Assembly (NCBI RefSeq): GCF_014284155.1
Contig: NZ_JACOFZ010000006.1
Location: forward strand, 62,001-126,000
DNA length: 64,000 nt
Reading direction: 5' to 3'
Source: Affinundibacterium nitidum
GTDB taxonomy: Bacteria; Pseudomonadota; Gammaproteobacteria; Burkholderiales; Burkholderiaceae_D
How positions within the stretch are numbered: the stretch's first letter is position 1; every line of letters starts with the position of its first letter. Below are positions 7,932 through 17,628 of the stretch, piece after piece. The notes beneath the pieces are model-generated. The model saw nothing but the letters and a program-made list of their open reading frames with translations. It was not told where the DNA came from and made no database searches. The position numbers were made by a program, and so were the translations under genes.

Positions 7932-9324
7932 ATTGACGACCAAAAGGATTGCCACGTGGGTTGCTAGGTGGTGTATTGATGGTAGGTGGCACTGCTACTG
8001 TAGTCGTTGCAGCGGTGGTGGTGTAGCCGTCAGTTAAAGTACGCAAGAAGGCAAGGATGTCATCTCCTTCCGCCGCAGTGAATACTGGTCCGGCGTTTGC
8101 AGGGCGATTAAATGGCGGGCGGTCGTTCACAATATTCTTCAGATAAGCGGTTGGCAAATCATTGGGAACACCTGCTGGGCCATACCAACGACGAGGATCG
8201 GCATTGCGCGTTGCGTAAAAGGCGATCACATCGCTCAAATTTTTAAATGCACCGTTATGCATGAACGCTTCGCGCAGCGCGACATTGCGCAAGCTAGGCA
8301 TTCTGAATTTACCGCAGAAGTCTTCTATCGATGTGGTGTCGGGTACGTTGGCGGTGAGGGCGGGTTTGCTTCGCGCGGGGCCGCAGATACCTAGATCAAA
8401 GAAACTTGGGTTGGCGTTTTGTGGAATTGCAGGGTTGCGCGGCACACCTAATGCGAAATAAGTAAATTGCGAAAACAAATTATCTTTCGGATCTTTCGAA
8501 TTTGGGTTCATGGCATGGCAGGAAACGCAATTGGCCCGTCGTGTATCCATGAACAGATTCATGCCGCGTATTTCATTTGCCGCGAGCGTCGTTTTACCTT
8601 GAACAAAGGCGTCATATTTTGAACTAAAAGACTGGAAACCTGGCGTATTCTCATAGGCGGCGATTGCCACCCCGAGCTTTTGAAATGCTAAGTTAGGATT
8701 GCTAAAAATATCGTCCCCAAATTCCGCACGCATGATGGCTGCATATGGCGCAGCTGCGACTTTTTGAACAACAGACTCGGCATTTGGATTATTCATTTCT
8801 GCAGCCGCTAAAAATGGACCGAGGGCTTGCAAGGCTAGGGTATCTGCGCGGCCATCCCAAAAATGACCACCGATGGCGACTACTCCTTGAGGCCGATTCT
8901 GGAATGAGAAGGGCGGCACGAAGCTGTTGTATGCGTTGCTCATCGCATTGCGCAAGCCTAATACTCCTGCGATACTGCCTTGAGGTACACCGCTGCGCGA
9001 ACCATGATTACTAGCAAAGCCAGTACCAGCGGTATGGCAACTAACACAGGCTGTTCCTGCTGGGACAGAGAGATTGCGATCTGTGAAGATCATTTGCCCT
9101 AAAGTCTCGAGGCGTGTCTGTGCTACAGGGACTTGCGGAATAGGATTGGTATTGGTCGGCACAGGCGTTGTAGGGACCGGTGTCGTAGGCAAAGGTGGAA
9201 CTTGTGGCCCACGCGGCGCCTGAGCAAGTGCTTGTAAGCTTAACGCAGCACTGCATAGTAATAAGAGGGCAGACATGCTCCTCAACTTTGGTTGCGGTGA
9301 TTGATAAGATGTAAAAAATGGCAT
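7930..9324 (-). CDS. Di-haem cytochrome c peroxidase family protein
   Basis: A 464-residue exported protein of the CcpA/MauG family, which reduces hydrogen peroxide with electrons from cytochrome c or performs related oxidations in the periplasm. Two haem-binding motifs are clear: C93-VS-C96-H97 and C266-VS-C269-H270. After a hydrophobic signal region (about 17-36) comes a Pro/Thr-rich linker of about 30 residues with repeated PTTPVP units, which probably holds the domain away from the membrane or precursor end. A start at Met17 would give a more typical signal peptide. The gene stands alone, convergent with the glucokinase/hexR gene and divergent from the histidine kinase. Whether it is a true peroxidase cannot be decided here. 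Confidence 0.85.
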   Translation of the reverse strand: MPFFTSYQSPQPKLRSMSALLLLCSAALSLQALAQAPRGPQVPPLPTTPVPTTPVPTNTNPIPQVPVAQTRLETLGQMIFTDRNLSVPAGTACVSCHTAGTGFASNHGSRSGVPQGSIAGVLGLRNAMSNAYNSFVPPFSFQNRPQGVVAIGGHFWDGRADTLALQALGPFLAAAEMNNPNAESVVQKVAAAPYAAIMRAEFGDDIFSNPNLAFQKLGVAIAAYENTPGFQSFSSKYDAFVQGKTTLAANEIRGMNLFMDTRRANCVSCHAMNPNSKDPKDNLFSQFTYFALGVPRNPAIPQNANPSFFDLGICGPARSKPALTANVPDTTSIEDFCGKFRMPSLRNVALREAFMHNGAFKNLSDVIAFYATRNADPRRWYGPAGVPNDLPTAYLKNIVNDRPPFNRPANAGPVFTAAEGDDILAFLRTLTDGYTTTAATTTVAVPPTINTPPSNPRGNPFGRQ

Positions 9325-9435
9325 GATACTCTCCTGGTTGGTCGGTCGCGCTTATGAAATGCGCTGCCGGTTGTGAGCTTGAGTTCATGCTAGAGATAGA
9401 TTGTGAAGGAAAAATGAAGGACGACACCTGTTTGA

Positions 9436-11067
9436 ATGAAGCTTGCTCAATTCTTTCAGAATTTTTTGTCGGATATTCATGATTCCTTCATAGTTGTTAG
9501 CCACAATGCAAAATCTATTGTCCCAATCGAATATCAAATGAAAGCCGCTAACGTGTTTCCACTCACTATAGCCAAAAAAATCTCATTGTCCGTGATCCTC
9601 ATCTTATTGGTGAGTGTGAGTGGTTTGGCATGGTTAAGCGCACGAAGCTTGCAATCGGGCTTCAATGATTATCTCAAACAAAAGCAGCAACAAGAATTAA
9701 TAAAAGTCGCTACGGCCTTTGGTGGTTACTATCGCGCACATCAAAGCTTTGCGGACTTGCGACACAATCCCCGCGTGGTGCGTCCTATCTTGAATCGGGC
9801 ATTGGATCGGGGCGACCCGAACGAAGACGATGCCGATGCGAATGCTGAGCGCCCACGTCCAGAGCGCGGGCGCCCGCCTTTGCGCGAAGGCCCTGGCCCT
9901 AGAATTGGACAGGCGCCAGGCCCCTTAGGGCCACCAGGAATGGAACTTGGTCCGCGTTTAAGTTTGCTTGATGCAGAAGATGAGCCAGTCTTCGGCCCTT
10001 TGCGTGCGGGTGCCCAAAGTCTGCAGGCGCCGATTGAAGTCGATGGTCAGCGTGTCGGTACCATGATTGCGCCCATCCCTGAGTTTAACTTAGAAAAAAC
10101 GACGCTCGAATTTGTTCGAAGTCAAATCAAACACATCTTGTTTTTTGCGCTAGGAGTATTGTCTGTCGCCACCTTGGTTAGCGTTTGGTTGGGGCAGCAT
10201 TTGGTGAAACCGATCGCGGGTTTACGTAGAGTGACTCAGCAAATTGCGCAGGGTCGACTTGATGCTCGCGTCGACATTAAGAGTCAAGATGAACTCGGTG
10301 GTTTGGCGTCGTATATCAATCGTATGGCTGGTAGCTTGGAATCGAATGAGAAGAAGCGTCGAAAAATCATGGCAGATCTTTCGCATGAATTGCGCACGCC
10401 GCTCACAGTGATGCGTGCGGAGGTCGAAGCAGTCATTGATGGTGTACGCCCGCTCAATTTGGAATCAATGCAATCCTTGGAGGCGGAGATTAAACACCTC
10501 AATAAGCTGGTTGAGGACTTACATCAGTTAGCGTTGGCAGATAGTGGCGATTTACGTTTTCAGTTTGAGATGGTTGATGTACTTGAGTTGCTAAGCCAGA
10601 TCGCGGCACGCTTCGAAGCACGCATGCAAGAGATGGATTTGGTACTGAAACTAGATTTGCCCTCAGCGCCAATATACATTTTGGCCGATGCGAGTCGCCT
10701 CACTCAAGTGATTGAAAATCTTCTGGAGAATAGTCTGCGCTATACCGATGCTAGTGGCAAAGTTGTCATCCGTGCGCAAAGTGCACCGGGCATGATCCGA
10801 CTTACAATTGAAGATAGTGCTCCGGGTTTGCGGGACGGAGGATATGAACAATTATTTGAACGCCTGCACCGCGAAGATCAAGCACGTTCGAGAGCGAAAG
10901 GTGGCAGTGGACTTGGTTTGTCAATATGTCGCTTGTTAGTGCAGGCGCATCGCGGCGAAATTTCTGCAGGCCCATCTTCGCTTGGAGGAGTCAAAGTTGA
11001 GATCCTCTTGCCATTGGACGATGCGCGTCGTAAAGGGGCAAGTAACCATGAGGGAGTGCAAGCATGA
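9436..11067 (+). CDS. Sensor histidine kinase (BaeS-like) with a Pro/Arg-rich periplasmic insert
   Basis: Membrane sensor of a two-component pair. From the chosen ATG (543 residues) there is a transmembrane helix at about 49-67, a periplasmic region, a second helix at about 232-252, a HAMP domain, the phospho-acceptor box SHELRTPLTV, and the ATPase N and G boxes (NLLENSLRY, GGSGLGLSI). An alternative ATG at 9538 (Met35) gives a more usual short N-terminus; neither start has a strong ribosome site. The periplasmic region has a striking stretch rich in Pro, Gly, Arg and acidic residues (about 130-180). The stop overlaps the response regulator start as ATGA. BaeS-like kinases sense envelope stress; the signal here is unknown. 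Confidence 0.88.
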   Translation: MKLAQFFQNFLSDIHDSFIVVSHNAKSIVPIEYQMKAANVFPLTIAKKISLSVILILLVSVSGLAWLSARSLQSGFNDYLKQKQQQELIKVATAFGGYYRAHQSFADLRHNPRVVRPILNRALDRGDPNEDDADANAERPRPERGRPPLREGPGPRIGQAPGPLGPPGMELGPRLSLLDAEDEPVFGPLRAGAQSLQAPIEVDGQRVGTMIAPIPEFNLEKTTLEFVRSQIKHILFFALGVLSVATLVSVWLGQHLVKPIAGLRRVTQQIAQGRLDARVDIKSQDELGGLASYINRMAGSLESNEKKRRKIMADLSHELRTPLTVMRAEVEAVIDGVRPLNLESMQSLEAEIKHLNKLVEDLHQLALADSGDLRFQFEMVDVLELLSQIAARFEARMQEMDLVLKLDLPSAPIYILADASRLTQVIENLLENSLRYTDASGKVVIRAQSAPGMIRLTIEDSAPGLRDGGYEQLFERLHREDQARSRAKGGSGLGLSICRLLVQAHRGEISAGPSSLGGVKVEILLPLDDARRKGASNHEGVQA

Positions 11068-11753
11068 ACGGGGCAAGCATTTGTGTGATCGAAGACGACA
11101 TCAAAATCGCCAGTGTTTTGATCGATTACCTGCATGCTAATACCTATCGCACGACACACTTTGTGGACGGCTTACAGGCGTTTGAAGCCCTGCGTACACA
11201 AAACTTCGATGTAGTGCTGCTCGATCGTATGCTGCCTGGCCTCGACGGTGTCAGCTTATGTCAACGCTTGCGAGAATTCAGCGCCGTACCGGTCATCATG
11301 CTCACGGCGATGGTGGAAGAAGAAGATAAATTGGACGGGCTCGACGCAGGGGCGGATGATTATGTGTGTAAGCCGTTTAGTCCGCGCGAAGTCGTGGCGA
11401 GGGTAAAGGCCCAACTCAGACGCAGTCAGTTCGCAAGTAATAATGAGGTGTCTGAGGTCTGGCCTTATGTCGTCAATCAGACCAATATGAGTATTAGTAT
11501 GCAAGGGAAGACTCTCAACCTTACTCCTGTTGAATATCGTATCTTGGCTGAATTGCTGTTGCACCCGGGGCGCGTGTACAGCCGCCAACAATTACTCGAT
11601 GTTGCGAGTGACGATAATCGCGACAGTAGTGACCGCACCATCGACGCCCATATCAAGAATCTACGTAAAAAGGTCGATGCTATCAGTGATTTATCGCAAC
11701 GCTTGCAGTCTGTGTATGGCGTTGGCTATCGCTTCGCTTTACCGCAAGAATAA
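11064..11753 (+). CDS. OmpR-family response regulator (BaeR-like)
   Basis: A 229-residue DNA-binding regulator. The receiver domain has the acidic pair ED-D near residue 10, phospho-acceptor Asp54 in LLDRMLPG, and the conserved Lys in CKPFSP. The C-terminal winged helix ends with DAHIKNLRKKV and VYGVGYRF, typical of the OmpR/PhoB class. It overlaps the kinase gene by four bases (ATGA), so the two are translationally coupled partners. Targets are unknown; the small exported protein 258 bases downstream is a possible one by position only. Confidence 0.92.
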   Translation: MNGASICVIEDDIKIASVLIDYLHANTYRTTHFVDGLQAFEALRTQNFDVVLLDRMLPGLDGVSLCQRLREFSAVPVIMLTAMVEEEDKLDGLDAGADDYVCKPFSPREVVARVKAQLRRSQFASNNEVSEVWPYVVNQTNMSISMQGKTLNLTPVEYRILAELLLHPGRVYSRQQLLDVASDDNRDSSDRTIDAHIKNLRKKVDAISDLSQRLQSVYGVGYRFALPQE

Positions 11754-12011
11754 GTTGATAAATTTGATGGTTTAAATGCATTTTTCCTTGCCGGTGGGCA
11801 TCGCTTTTCTCCACTTTTGATTCATGTCTCTTCTACGTCCTCTCCGTTTGGTGCGCTTTTTGGGTGGTTTATTCCAGACTTTCGTCAGTTCGTCGCATGC
11901 GCCTAGAACTTGACATCGGGCTTATATACAGTACAGCCATCGAAACACGAATTCGATACAGAAATAAAGCGAAACACCAACCCATTTAATGTATTAATTT
12001 AGGAGAACATC

Positions 12012-12281
12012 ATGAAAACAATTACCGCTACAGCCATCGTTTCAGCAGCTTCTGCTTGCTTGAGCTCTTTACTTTTCGTAGGCATCGTCGGTGTGACAGC
12101 AACGACAGAAGTTAGCGCTACTGCGACACCAACTCAAACAGTGACAGTGAAAGCGAATCGTATGAGCGATGCAGAGAAACAAGCTTACGATGCTGAAATG
12201 TCTCAATCTGCCGTGCAAGTCGTTGAGATTCACGCCAAACGTTTGACACCAGCACAAAAAATGCAAATGGCAGCAGAGTAA
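12012..12281 (+). CDS. Small exported protein with two internal repeats, unknown function
   Basis: An 89-residue protein with AGGAGA well placed before its ATG. The first 35 or so residues form an Ala/Ser/Thr-rich hydrophobic signal region ending near EVSA. The mature part is only about 54 residues and shows two similar units, VTVKANRMSDAEKQAY and VEIHAKRLTPAQKMQM, each with a short beta-like strand, a basic residue and a polar helix. I recognise no family. A TTGACA hexamer lies about 100 bases upstream, but no convincing -10 box sits at the right distance. It follows the two-component pair and may belong to its regulon. Confidence 0.7.
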   Translation: MKTITATAIVSAASACLSSLLFVGIVGVTATTEVSATATPTQTVTVKANRMSDAEKQAYDAEMSQSAVQVVEIHAKRLTPAQKMQMAAE

Positions 12282-12586
12282 ATTGACATTCCACACCGAA
12301 CTAGGATCTTGAACTTTAGACCTAAAGAGGATGTGCTGAAGTAGGCAGCTCAGTAGTACATGAAGTAGTAAAACAATTAGAAGCGCGTTTTAGGGGTGAC
12401 CGAAGAAGTATCGCGGTTGACTACACAGCAGAATTTGAGTGCCGATTCTGGCTGCAAAAACGCAAAATGTTTTAACGTAGATGAGTTTAGCGTTTGCGTA
12501 AAACGAACAAGAGTTGACCGGCGTGGTCCTCAAGGCACTCTTCAAATTCTCTAGCAATATTTAGCATAGTGCGACTATGTATCACT
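12282..12586. other. Gene-free stretch, nothing recognised
   Basis: About 305 bases between the small exported protein and the convergent membrane protein gene. I see no supported coding frame, hairpin terminator or repeat here. Confidence 0.4.
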
Positions 12587-13189
12587 TCAGATCGAAGTAG
12601 ATTGAGGGTCGTGAGCGCTCAACAAGAACTCCGCTTTAGATCCTCGAATCAGTTTTTCGACCTCATCAAGTTTCACTATCCCTATAAAACCATGTTCGAT
12701 GATCTGAGTATCGTTTTCATCGTCAATGGCAGTCTCTTTTTTGAAAATCAGATCCCCACTTCCATCTTTGTTGTAACGTTTTTCGACAATTTGTAGTTCT
12801 CTGAGTGCAAAGGACGTATTGGACGTTATTTGGTTGGCATGGATGCAAAGCGCTCGTTGATCTGTTAGTGCGTACACTATTTTATTGAGGTGGCTATTCA
12901 GATGCTGGCGTCGAAATCGACGATCAAGTAATGCAATCGCCACTGAAATAATGATGAATGCAGAGCCCCATGCGATGGCTGTACTCTGTAGCGGTTCGAA
13001 ATCGAGGCCCTGCACAACCATAAAGATTGCGATTATGGCCATGAGGCTTATGACTAACGAAAAGCCGCGCGTTCTTTTCATCCACACATCGATGTTGGGT
13101 TGCCCAATCCATAGAAGTTGTTCATTGGGATGCAAAGTGGACTTCAACGACCGAGAGAGATCATCAGCCAAGTCAGCAATCGTGATCAT
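12587..13189 (-). CDS. Two-helix membrane protein with a PH-like (bPH) fold, unknown function
   Basis: A 200-residue protein. The N-terminal HPNEQLLWIGQP resembles the opening strand of bacterial PH-like (bPH/YdbT-type) proteins. Two hydrophobic helices lie at about 43-61 and 70-88, followed by YALTDQRALCI, a strand typical of that fold, and an acidic C-terminal half. It would be an inner-membrane protein with a cytoplasmic domain. No function can be assigned. It stands alone between an unknown small gene and tRNA-Met; its ribosome site is weak. Confidence 0.65.
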   Translation of the reverse strand: MITIADLADDLSRSLKSTLHPNEQLLWIGQPNIDVWMKRTRGFSLVISLMAIIAIFMVVQGLDFEPLQSTAIAWGSAFIIISVAIALLDRRFRRQHLNSHLNKIVYALTDQRALCIHANQITSNTSFALRELQIVEKRYNKDGSGDLIFKKETAIDDENDTQIIEHGFIGIVKLDEVEKLIRGSKAEFLLSAHDPQSTSI

Positions 13190-13330
13190 TTGATGAAAGG
13201 TGAAATGTTATGAAGTGTGGTGAGACATTATAGGATTAATGTGAGTCCAATAACATCAAAAAATCGATGCAAAACGATCCCGTACCGCCTGCTGATCGGC
13301 CTTCATAAATTTTGAATTTAAGAAAACAAA

Positions 13331-13357
13331 AAAGCCCTGTTATTGCTAACAGGGCTT
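13331..13357 (-). terminator. Terminator after tRNA-Met
   Basis: GCCCTGTTA and its complement TAACAGGGC form a nine-base stem with a short loop. The A-run at its left end becomes a T-run on the minus strand. It directly follows the tRNA on that strand. Confidence 0.88.
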
Positions 13358-13364
13358 TGTGTTC

Positions 13365-13441
13365 TGGTGGTGATAGGTGGACTTGAACCACCGACCCCAG
13401 CATTATGAGTGCTGTGCTCTAACCAACTGAGCTATATCACC
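13365..13441 (-). tRNA. tRNA-Met (CAU), elongator type
   Basis: A 77-nt tRNA on the minus strand including a genomic CCA end. The acceptor stem pairs GGTGATA with TATCACC, the D arm contains AGCTCAGTTGGTTAGAGC, and the anticodon arm is CAGCA-CTCATAA-TGCTG with anticodon CAT. The T arm GGTGG-TTCAAGT-CCACC is regular. The D arm and variable region (GGGGTC) resemble elongator Met tRNA more than lysidine-modified tRNA-Ile2 or the initiator, which has a mismatched first pair. It is followed by a strong terminator. Confidence 0.93.
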
Positions 13442-13610
13442 AAGAAGCCCAAGATTATGCCAGTGAAGTCTACATGCGTCAAGGAAGTTGGTGAAAATAG
13501 ATTGTTGCTTCGGTAAAAGCCTTTAACTTCGCTTAGTTTCGCTTACTTTTACACTTATTTCTTCTCGCCCGAAAAGATCGATAGAAAATTCAATAGCGTG
13601 GAAATTGCTA

Positions 13611-14534
13611 TTAAGTTAATCCGTACTGCAAAATTTGTTCGGTTGCATTACTGCTATTGCAGTCGATCACGATACGTTCAGGGATGGAGCGAAGCCAAGT
13701 TAATTGACGTTTGGCGAGTTGGCGGGTAGCGATGATGCCGCGTTCGCGCATCTCTTCGTAATTGATGCTGCCTTCAAGGTAATCCCATGCTTGGCGATAG
13801 CCTACGCAGCGAATGGAAGGTAACTCTGGATGAAGGTCGGGCCTTTGTTTGAGTTGATGTACCTCGTCGAGAAAGCCTTGTTCCAACATAATGTCGAATC
13901 GTTTGGCGATGCGCTCGTGTAAGACGCTACGGTCACTTGGCTCTAGCGATAAGGAAATCATTTCGAACGGCATGGCCGCGCGCGGTTGCTGGGCGATTAG
14001 CGACGACATCGCTTTACCTGTCAGCATATAGATTTCTAAAGCACGTTGAATGCGTTGACTATCATTGGGCTGCAAACGAGCGGCCGTGACAGGGTCAACT
14101 TCACCTAGTCTGGCGTGTAAGCCAGGCGCGCCGATGAGCGCCATATCGGCGTCGAGTTGCGCGCGTATCGCTGCGTCGGCCGGTGGTAGGTCATCGATGC
14201 CATTCATGAGTGCCTTGTAATACATCATGGTGCCGCCGACCAAAATCGGTAGCTTGCCACGTGCACGGATTTCTTTCACCAGACGCGCGCTATCGTTCAA
14301 AAACTGAGCGACGGAATAGGCTTCACTCGGGTCGATAATGTCGATCAAGTGGTGTGGGGCAGCCGCGAGTTCTTCAGAATTGGGCTTGGCGGTACCGATA
14401 TTCATGTCGCGATAGACTAAGGCTGAATCGACCGAGATGATTTCCGCAGGCACTTCGCGCGCGATCGCCAGCGCCGCTGCTGTTTTACCAGAAGCGGTTG
14501 GACCCATGATGGCGATGACTTTTTGTTCTTGCAT
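13611..14534 (-). CDS. miaA: tRNA dimethylallyltransferase
   Basis: Adds the dimethylallyl group to A37 of tRNAs that read codons starting with U, which steadies codon pairing. The 307-residue product has the Walker A loop GPTASGKT at about residues 11-18, followed by [18 protein letters not shown] and [11 protein letters not shown], all diagnostic of MiaA. Length is normal. It lies 40 bases downstream of mutL in the same direction, the conserved mutL-miaA order of proteobacteria, and probably shares its transcript. Confidence 0.96.
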   Translation of the reverse strand: MQEQKVIAIMGPTASGKTAAALAIAREVPAEIISVDSALVYRDMNIGTAKPNSEELAAAPHHLIDIIDPSEAYSVAQFLNDSARLVKEIRARGKLPILVGGTMMYYKALMNGIDDLPPADAAIRAQLDADMALIGAPGLHARLGEVDPVTAARLQPNDSQRIQRALEIYMLTGKAMSSLIAQQPRAAMPFEMISLSLEPSDRSVLHERIAKRFDIMLEQGFLDEVHQLKQRPDLHPELPSIRCVGYRQAWDYLEGSINYEEMRERGIIATRQLAKRQLTWLRSIPERIVIDCNSSNATEQILQYGLT

Positions 14535-14574
14535 AAAATTGAAAAGTTGACGATATCGAGATGTCAGCGAATGG

Positions 14575-16476
14575 CTATTGGCCTCGCATAAACATCTTAT
14601 CTAAATCGTTTAAGCCCAGTTGCACCCAAGTTGGACGTCCATGATTACATTGGTCAGAGCGCTCAGTAATTTCCATCTGGCGCAGTAGGGCGTTCATCTC
14701 GACTATGGTCAAACTACGGTTGGCGCGCACCGCCGTATGGCAAGCGAGGGTGCCAAGTAATTCATTGCGTCGATCAATCAACACTCGCGAGCCACCGAAT
14801 TCGCGTACTTCGCGCAAAACGTCACGTGCCAAAGATTGCGCGTCGGCGTTTTTGAGCAAGGCGGGAACGGCGCGCACAGCCAAGGTCGTTGGTGAAATCG
14901 CAGCGATGTCAAAACCGAGCGATTTTAAAATATCTTGATTTTCTTCTGCGGTGCCGACTTCAACGCCATCAGCGTGAAAGGTGATCGGAATCAGCAAAGA
15001 CTGCACTGGCATATTGTCTTCGTCGAGCGCATTCTTCAAGTCTTCATATAGGATGCGTTCATGGGCAGCATGCATGTCGACCAGTACTAAGCCTTTGCTA
15101 TTTTGAGCAAGAACATAAATACCGTGCAGTTGAGCTAATGCGAAGCCAAGTGGATGGTCGTCGTTGGGAAGGGCAGATTCTTTAAAGCTCGTGTTGGTGT
15201 TGCCCGCGCTTGCAAAAAGAGCGCCATAACTGTCAGTTGATTGCGCTACGCCAGCTGCTTGCGCACGCTGTTGCATGAAGCTGTAGTCGATGCCACTGGC
15301 ACTGCGTTGATCCAAACTACTGCCTGAAACTGGTGTCGCAAATTGGGCAGAGAAGCTTGTTTGTTCGCCGCCTATCCAAGGCAAACGACCACGGCTGGTG
15401 CCAGATTCATTCAAATTGCTGTCGCCAATGATGGCAGTGGCAGGGCCCGGCACCGTGCCGAAAGCAGTGGCCGACGTCTGTGCTAAGGCGCGGTTGATCG
15501 CATGAAATACAAATTGATGTACCGAGCGACTGTCACGGAAACGCACTTCAATTTTAGAAGGGTGTACATTGACATCGACTAAGGCTGGGTCAAGATCTAG
15601 AGCGATAACGTAAGAAGGATAGCGGTCACCATGCAAGACATCTTGATACGCAGCGCGTACGGCATGCGTCAACAACTTATCGCGCACAAAACGGCCGTTC
15701 ACATAAAAGTATTGCGCATCAGCCCGACCTTTAGATGCAGTAGGAAGGCCGATAAAGCCGTGCAGGCGTAGCGGCCCGGCGCTTTCATCAATCGCCAATC
15801 TCGCACTAGAGAACGCATCACCTAGAATGCTGGCACTGCGTTTATCGAAGGCGCTGACATTCCAATGATCAACCGTTTTGCCATTGTGAGATAGCGAAAA
15901 CGATACGTCAGGTCTTGCTAAGGCGATACGTCGAACGACTTCAGCGCAATGTCCAAATTCTGTTTGTTCTGACTTCAAGAATTTACGTCGAGCCGGTGTG
16001 TTGTAGTACAAATCTTGTACATCGACCGTCGTACCTTGGCCACCAGAGGCGGGCGTGATCTTGCCATTTTCGATTTGCCAAGCGTGGGGCGCATCTGCCG
16101 TGCGGGTGGTCACGGTCAACACCGCCACCGATGAAATTGATGCTAAAGCTTCACCTCGGAAGCCTAAGGTCGCTACGTTCTCAAGTTCTTCCAGCGTTGC
16201 AATTTTGGAGGTTGCATGGCGCTGCAGAGCTAAAGGCAATTGATCAGGCGGAATGCCGCGGCCATTATCGATGATAGCGATGCGCTTAACGCCGCCTTCT
16301 TCGAGCCGAATCGTGATGCTGCTAGAACCTGCATCTAATGCATTTTCGAGTAGCTCTTTTACTACTGCGGAAGGGCGCTCAACCACTTCGCCCGCAGCGA
16401 TTTGGGAGATCAAATGATCGGGTAGTGCCTGTATCGGGCGGTACCCTTCGGTAGGATTTGAAGTATTAGCTGTCAT
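14575..16476 (-). CDS. mutL: DNA mismatch repair protein MutL
   Basis: GHKL ATPase that links MutS mismatch recognition to downstream repair. The start is placed at the ATG giving [11 protein letters not shown]; the frame stays open 20 codons upstream, but that extension is unlike MutL. The N-terminal ATPase motifs are [18 protein letters not shown] and FRGEALASI. The C-terminal part carries [12 protein letters not shown], close to the DQHA(X)2E(X)4E metal site of endonuclease-type MutL, with ACHTAVRAN and CNHGRPT as further metal-site segments. That suggests nicking activity, as in organisms without MutH, unlike E. coli MutL. The central linker is Ala/Ser-rich. miaA follows. Confidence 0.95.
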   Translation of the reverse strand: MTANTSNPTEGYRPIQALPDHLISQIAAGEVVERPSAVVKELLENALDAGSSSITIRLEEGGVKRIAIIDNGRGIPPDQLPLALQRHATSKIATLEELENVATLGFRGEALASISSVAVLTVTTRTADAPHAWQIENGKITPASGGQGTTVDVQDLYYNTPARRKFLKSEQTEFGHCAEVVRRIALARPDVSFSLSHNGKTVDHWNVSAFDKRSASILGDAFSSARLAIDESAGPLRLHGFIGLPTASKGRADAQYFYVNGRFVRDKLLTHAVRAAYQDVLHGDRYPSYVIALDLDPALVDVNVHPSKIEVRFRDSRSVHQFVFHAINRALAQTSATAFGTVPGPATAIIGDSNLNESGTSRGRLPWIGGEQTSFSAQFATPVSGSSLDQRSASGIDYSFMQQRAQAAGVAQSTDSYGALFASAGNTNTSFKESALPNDDHPLGFALAQLHGIYVLAQNSKGLVLVDMHAAHERILYEDLKNALDEDNMPVQSLLIPITFHADGVEVGTAEENQDILKSLGFDIAAISPTTLAVRAVPALLKNADAQSLARDVLREVREFGGSRVLIDRRNELLGTLACHTAVRANRSLTIVEMNALLRQMEITERSDQCNHGRPTWVQLGLNDLDKMFMRGQ

Positions 16477-16590
16477 GCCATGATTATACCTGCGAACTCT
16501 TAGTGTATGATGTCGCGCTGTGAGCATGTGCTGCACTTTTACGTCTTGCAGTGAGCACTGACACTACCCGCCAAAACGATTAGGAGTCAT

Positions 16591-17241
16591 ATGGATTTGA
16601 TGCAGTTGCTCGACATGGTTTTGCATGTTGATAAGTCTTTAGGTATCTGGATTGAGCAATATGGTACGTTAGTCTATGCCGTGCTGTTCGCCATTGTGTT
16701 TTGTGAAACAGCCTTCGTGATTTTCCCCTTCTTGCCTGGCGATTCACTGCTCTTCATTGCCGGCACCTTCTGCGCAACTGGTGCCATGAATCCTTGGATT
16801 TTGGTGGCGCTCCTCATTTTTGCTTCCATCTCCGGCAACTCCGTTAATTACTGGATAGGCAGTATGGTAGGACATAAGGTAATGGAACGTGATTACCGTT
16901 GGATTGACAAAGTCGCTTTGCAAAAAACCCACGATTTTTATGAAAAACACGGCGGTAAAACGGTCGTGTTGGCGCGTTTTATTCCTTTGGTTCGTACTTT
17001 CGCACCGTTCGTAGCGGGCTTTTCCGAAATGAGTCATCGTAGCTTCCAGTTCTATAACGTGCTTGGTGCATTCTTGTGGATAATCTCGCTTGTCGTCAGT
17101 GGCTATTTCTTTGGCAATATTCCCATTGTTAAAGACAACCTCAATGTCATCGTCTTGGTTGGTGTTGGTGCCGCGGTAGTGCCAGTCGTCCTTGGACTGG
17201 CTTGGAAATTCGGAAAATCGATGTTTGGTAAGGCGAAGTAA
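16591..17241 (+). CDS. DedA-family membrane protein
   Basis: A 216-residue inner-membrane protein. The DedA signature is clear: FCETAFVIFPFLPGDSLLF near the N-terminus and ARFIPLVRTFAPFVAGFSEM in the middle, with several hydrophobic helices. Some DedA proteins recycle undecaprenyl phosphate or flip lipids and are needed for normal membrane potential; which role applies is unknown. AGGAGT is well placed before the ATG. The cysteine-cluster gene starts 43 bases downstream, probably in the same operon. Confidence 0.9.
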   Translation: MDLMQLLDMVLHVDKSLGIWIEQYGTLVYAVLFAIVFCETAFVIFPFLPGDSLLFIAGTFCATGAMNPWILVALLIFASISGNSVNYWIGSMVGHKVMERDYRWIDKVALQKTHDFYEKHGGKTVVLARFIPLVRTFAPFVAGFSEMSHRSFQFYNVLGAFLWIISLVVSGYFFGNIPIVKDNLNVIVLVGVGAAVVPVVLGLAWKFGKSMFGKAK

Positions 17242-17284
17242 TTTACCGAAGCATTGAAAGAAACAAAGACGGGGCCGTCGACAT

Positions 17285-17620
17285 ATGCAAACACAGAGAG
17301 ATTTGTCCGATGTGATTTGGTTGCAAGTCGATGCCCCGGCAAAACCCTCACTGGGTGAGGCATGCAATGGCTGCGGTGTGTGTTGTGCCGCTGAAACCTG
17401 CCCAGTTTCTCGTGTGTTCCTGTGGCAGTGGCGCGGCAGTTGTCGTGCCTTAGAATGGCATGCAGACCTGAAGCAATATCGTTGTGGAATGTTATTGCAC
17501 GCGTCCCATTACCTTCCTTACCTCCCTCGCTCCTTAGAGGCGCGATTCCAACGATGGATTCGGCGTTGGATTGCAGCGGATACGGCTTGTGATTCGCCTT
17601 CTGAGGCCGTGCCTAAATGA
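17285..17620 (+). CDS. YkgJ-like cysteine-cluster protein
   Basis: A small 111-residue cytoplasmic protein with the cluster CNGCGVCCAAETCP (about residues 30-43) and another Cys later, in the style of the YkgJ / zinc- or iron-chelate family. The Trp/Arg-rich second half (FLWQWRGSCRALEW) is typical of a betaproteobacterial subgroup. Function is unknown; metal or Fe-S binding is inferred. It follows the DedA gene closely and ends 9 bases before the stop of the convergent amiC, with no visible terminator between. Confidence 0.75.
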   Translation: MQTQRDLSDVIWLQVDAPAKPSLGEACNGCGVCCAAETCPVSRVFLWQWRGSCRALEWHADLKQYRCGMLLHASHYLPYLPRSLEARFQRWIRRWIAADTACDSPSEAVPK

Positions 17621-17628
17621 GATGAGAA

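Noticed and set aside
11910-11937. Promoter for the small exported protein based on TTGACA
   Set aside because: The AT-rich hexamer TATATA is only eight bases away, and the sequence at 16-17 bases (TACAGC) is a poor -10 box.
13365-13441. tRNA-Ile2 (CAU read as lysidine)
   Set aside because: The D arm and variable region match elongator tRNA-Met better, and the acceptor stem lacks the tRNA-Ile2 pattern.
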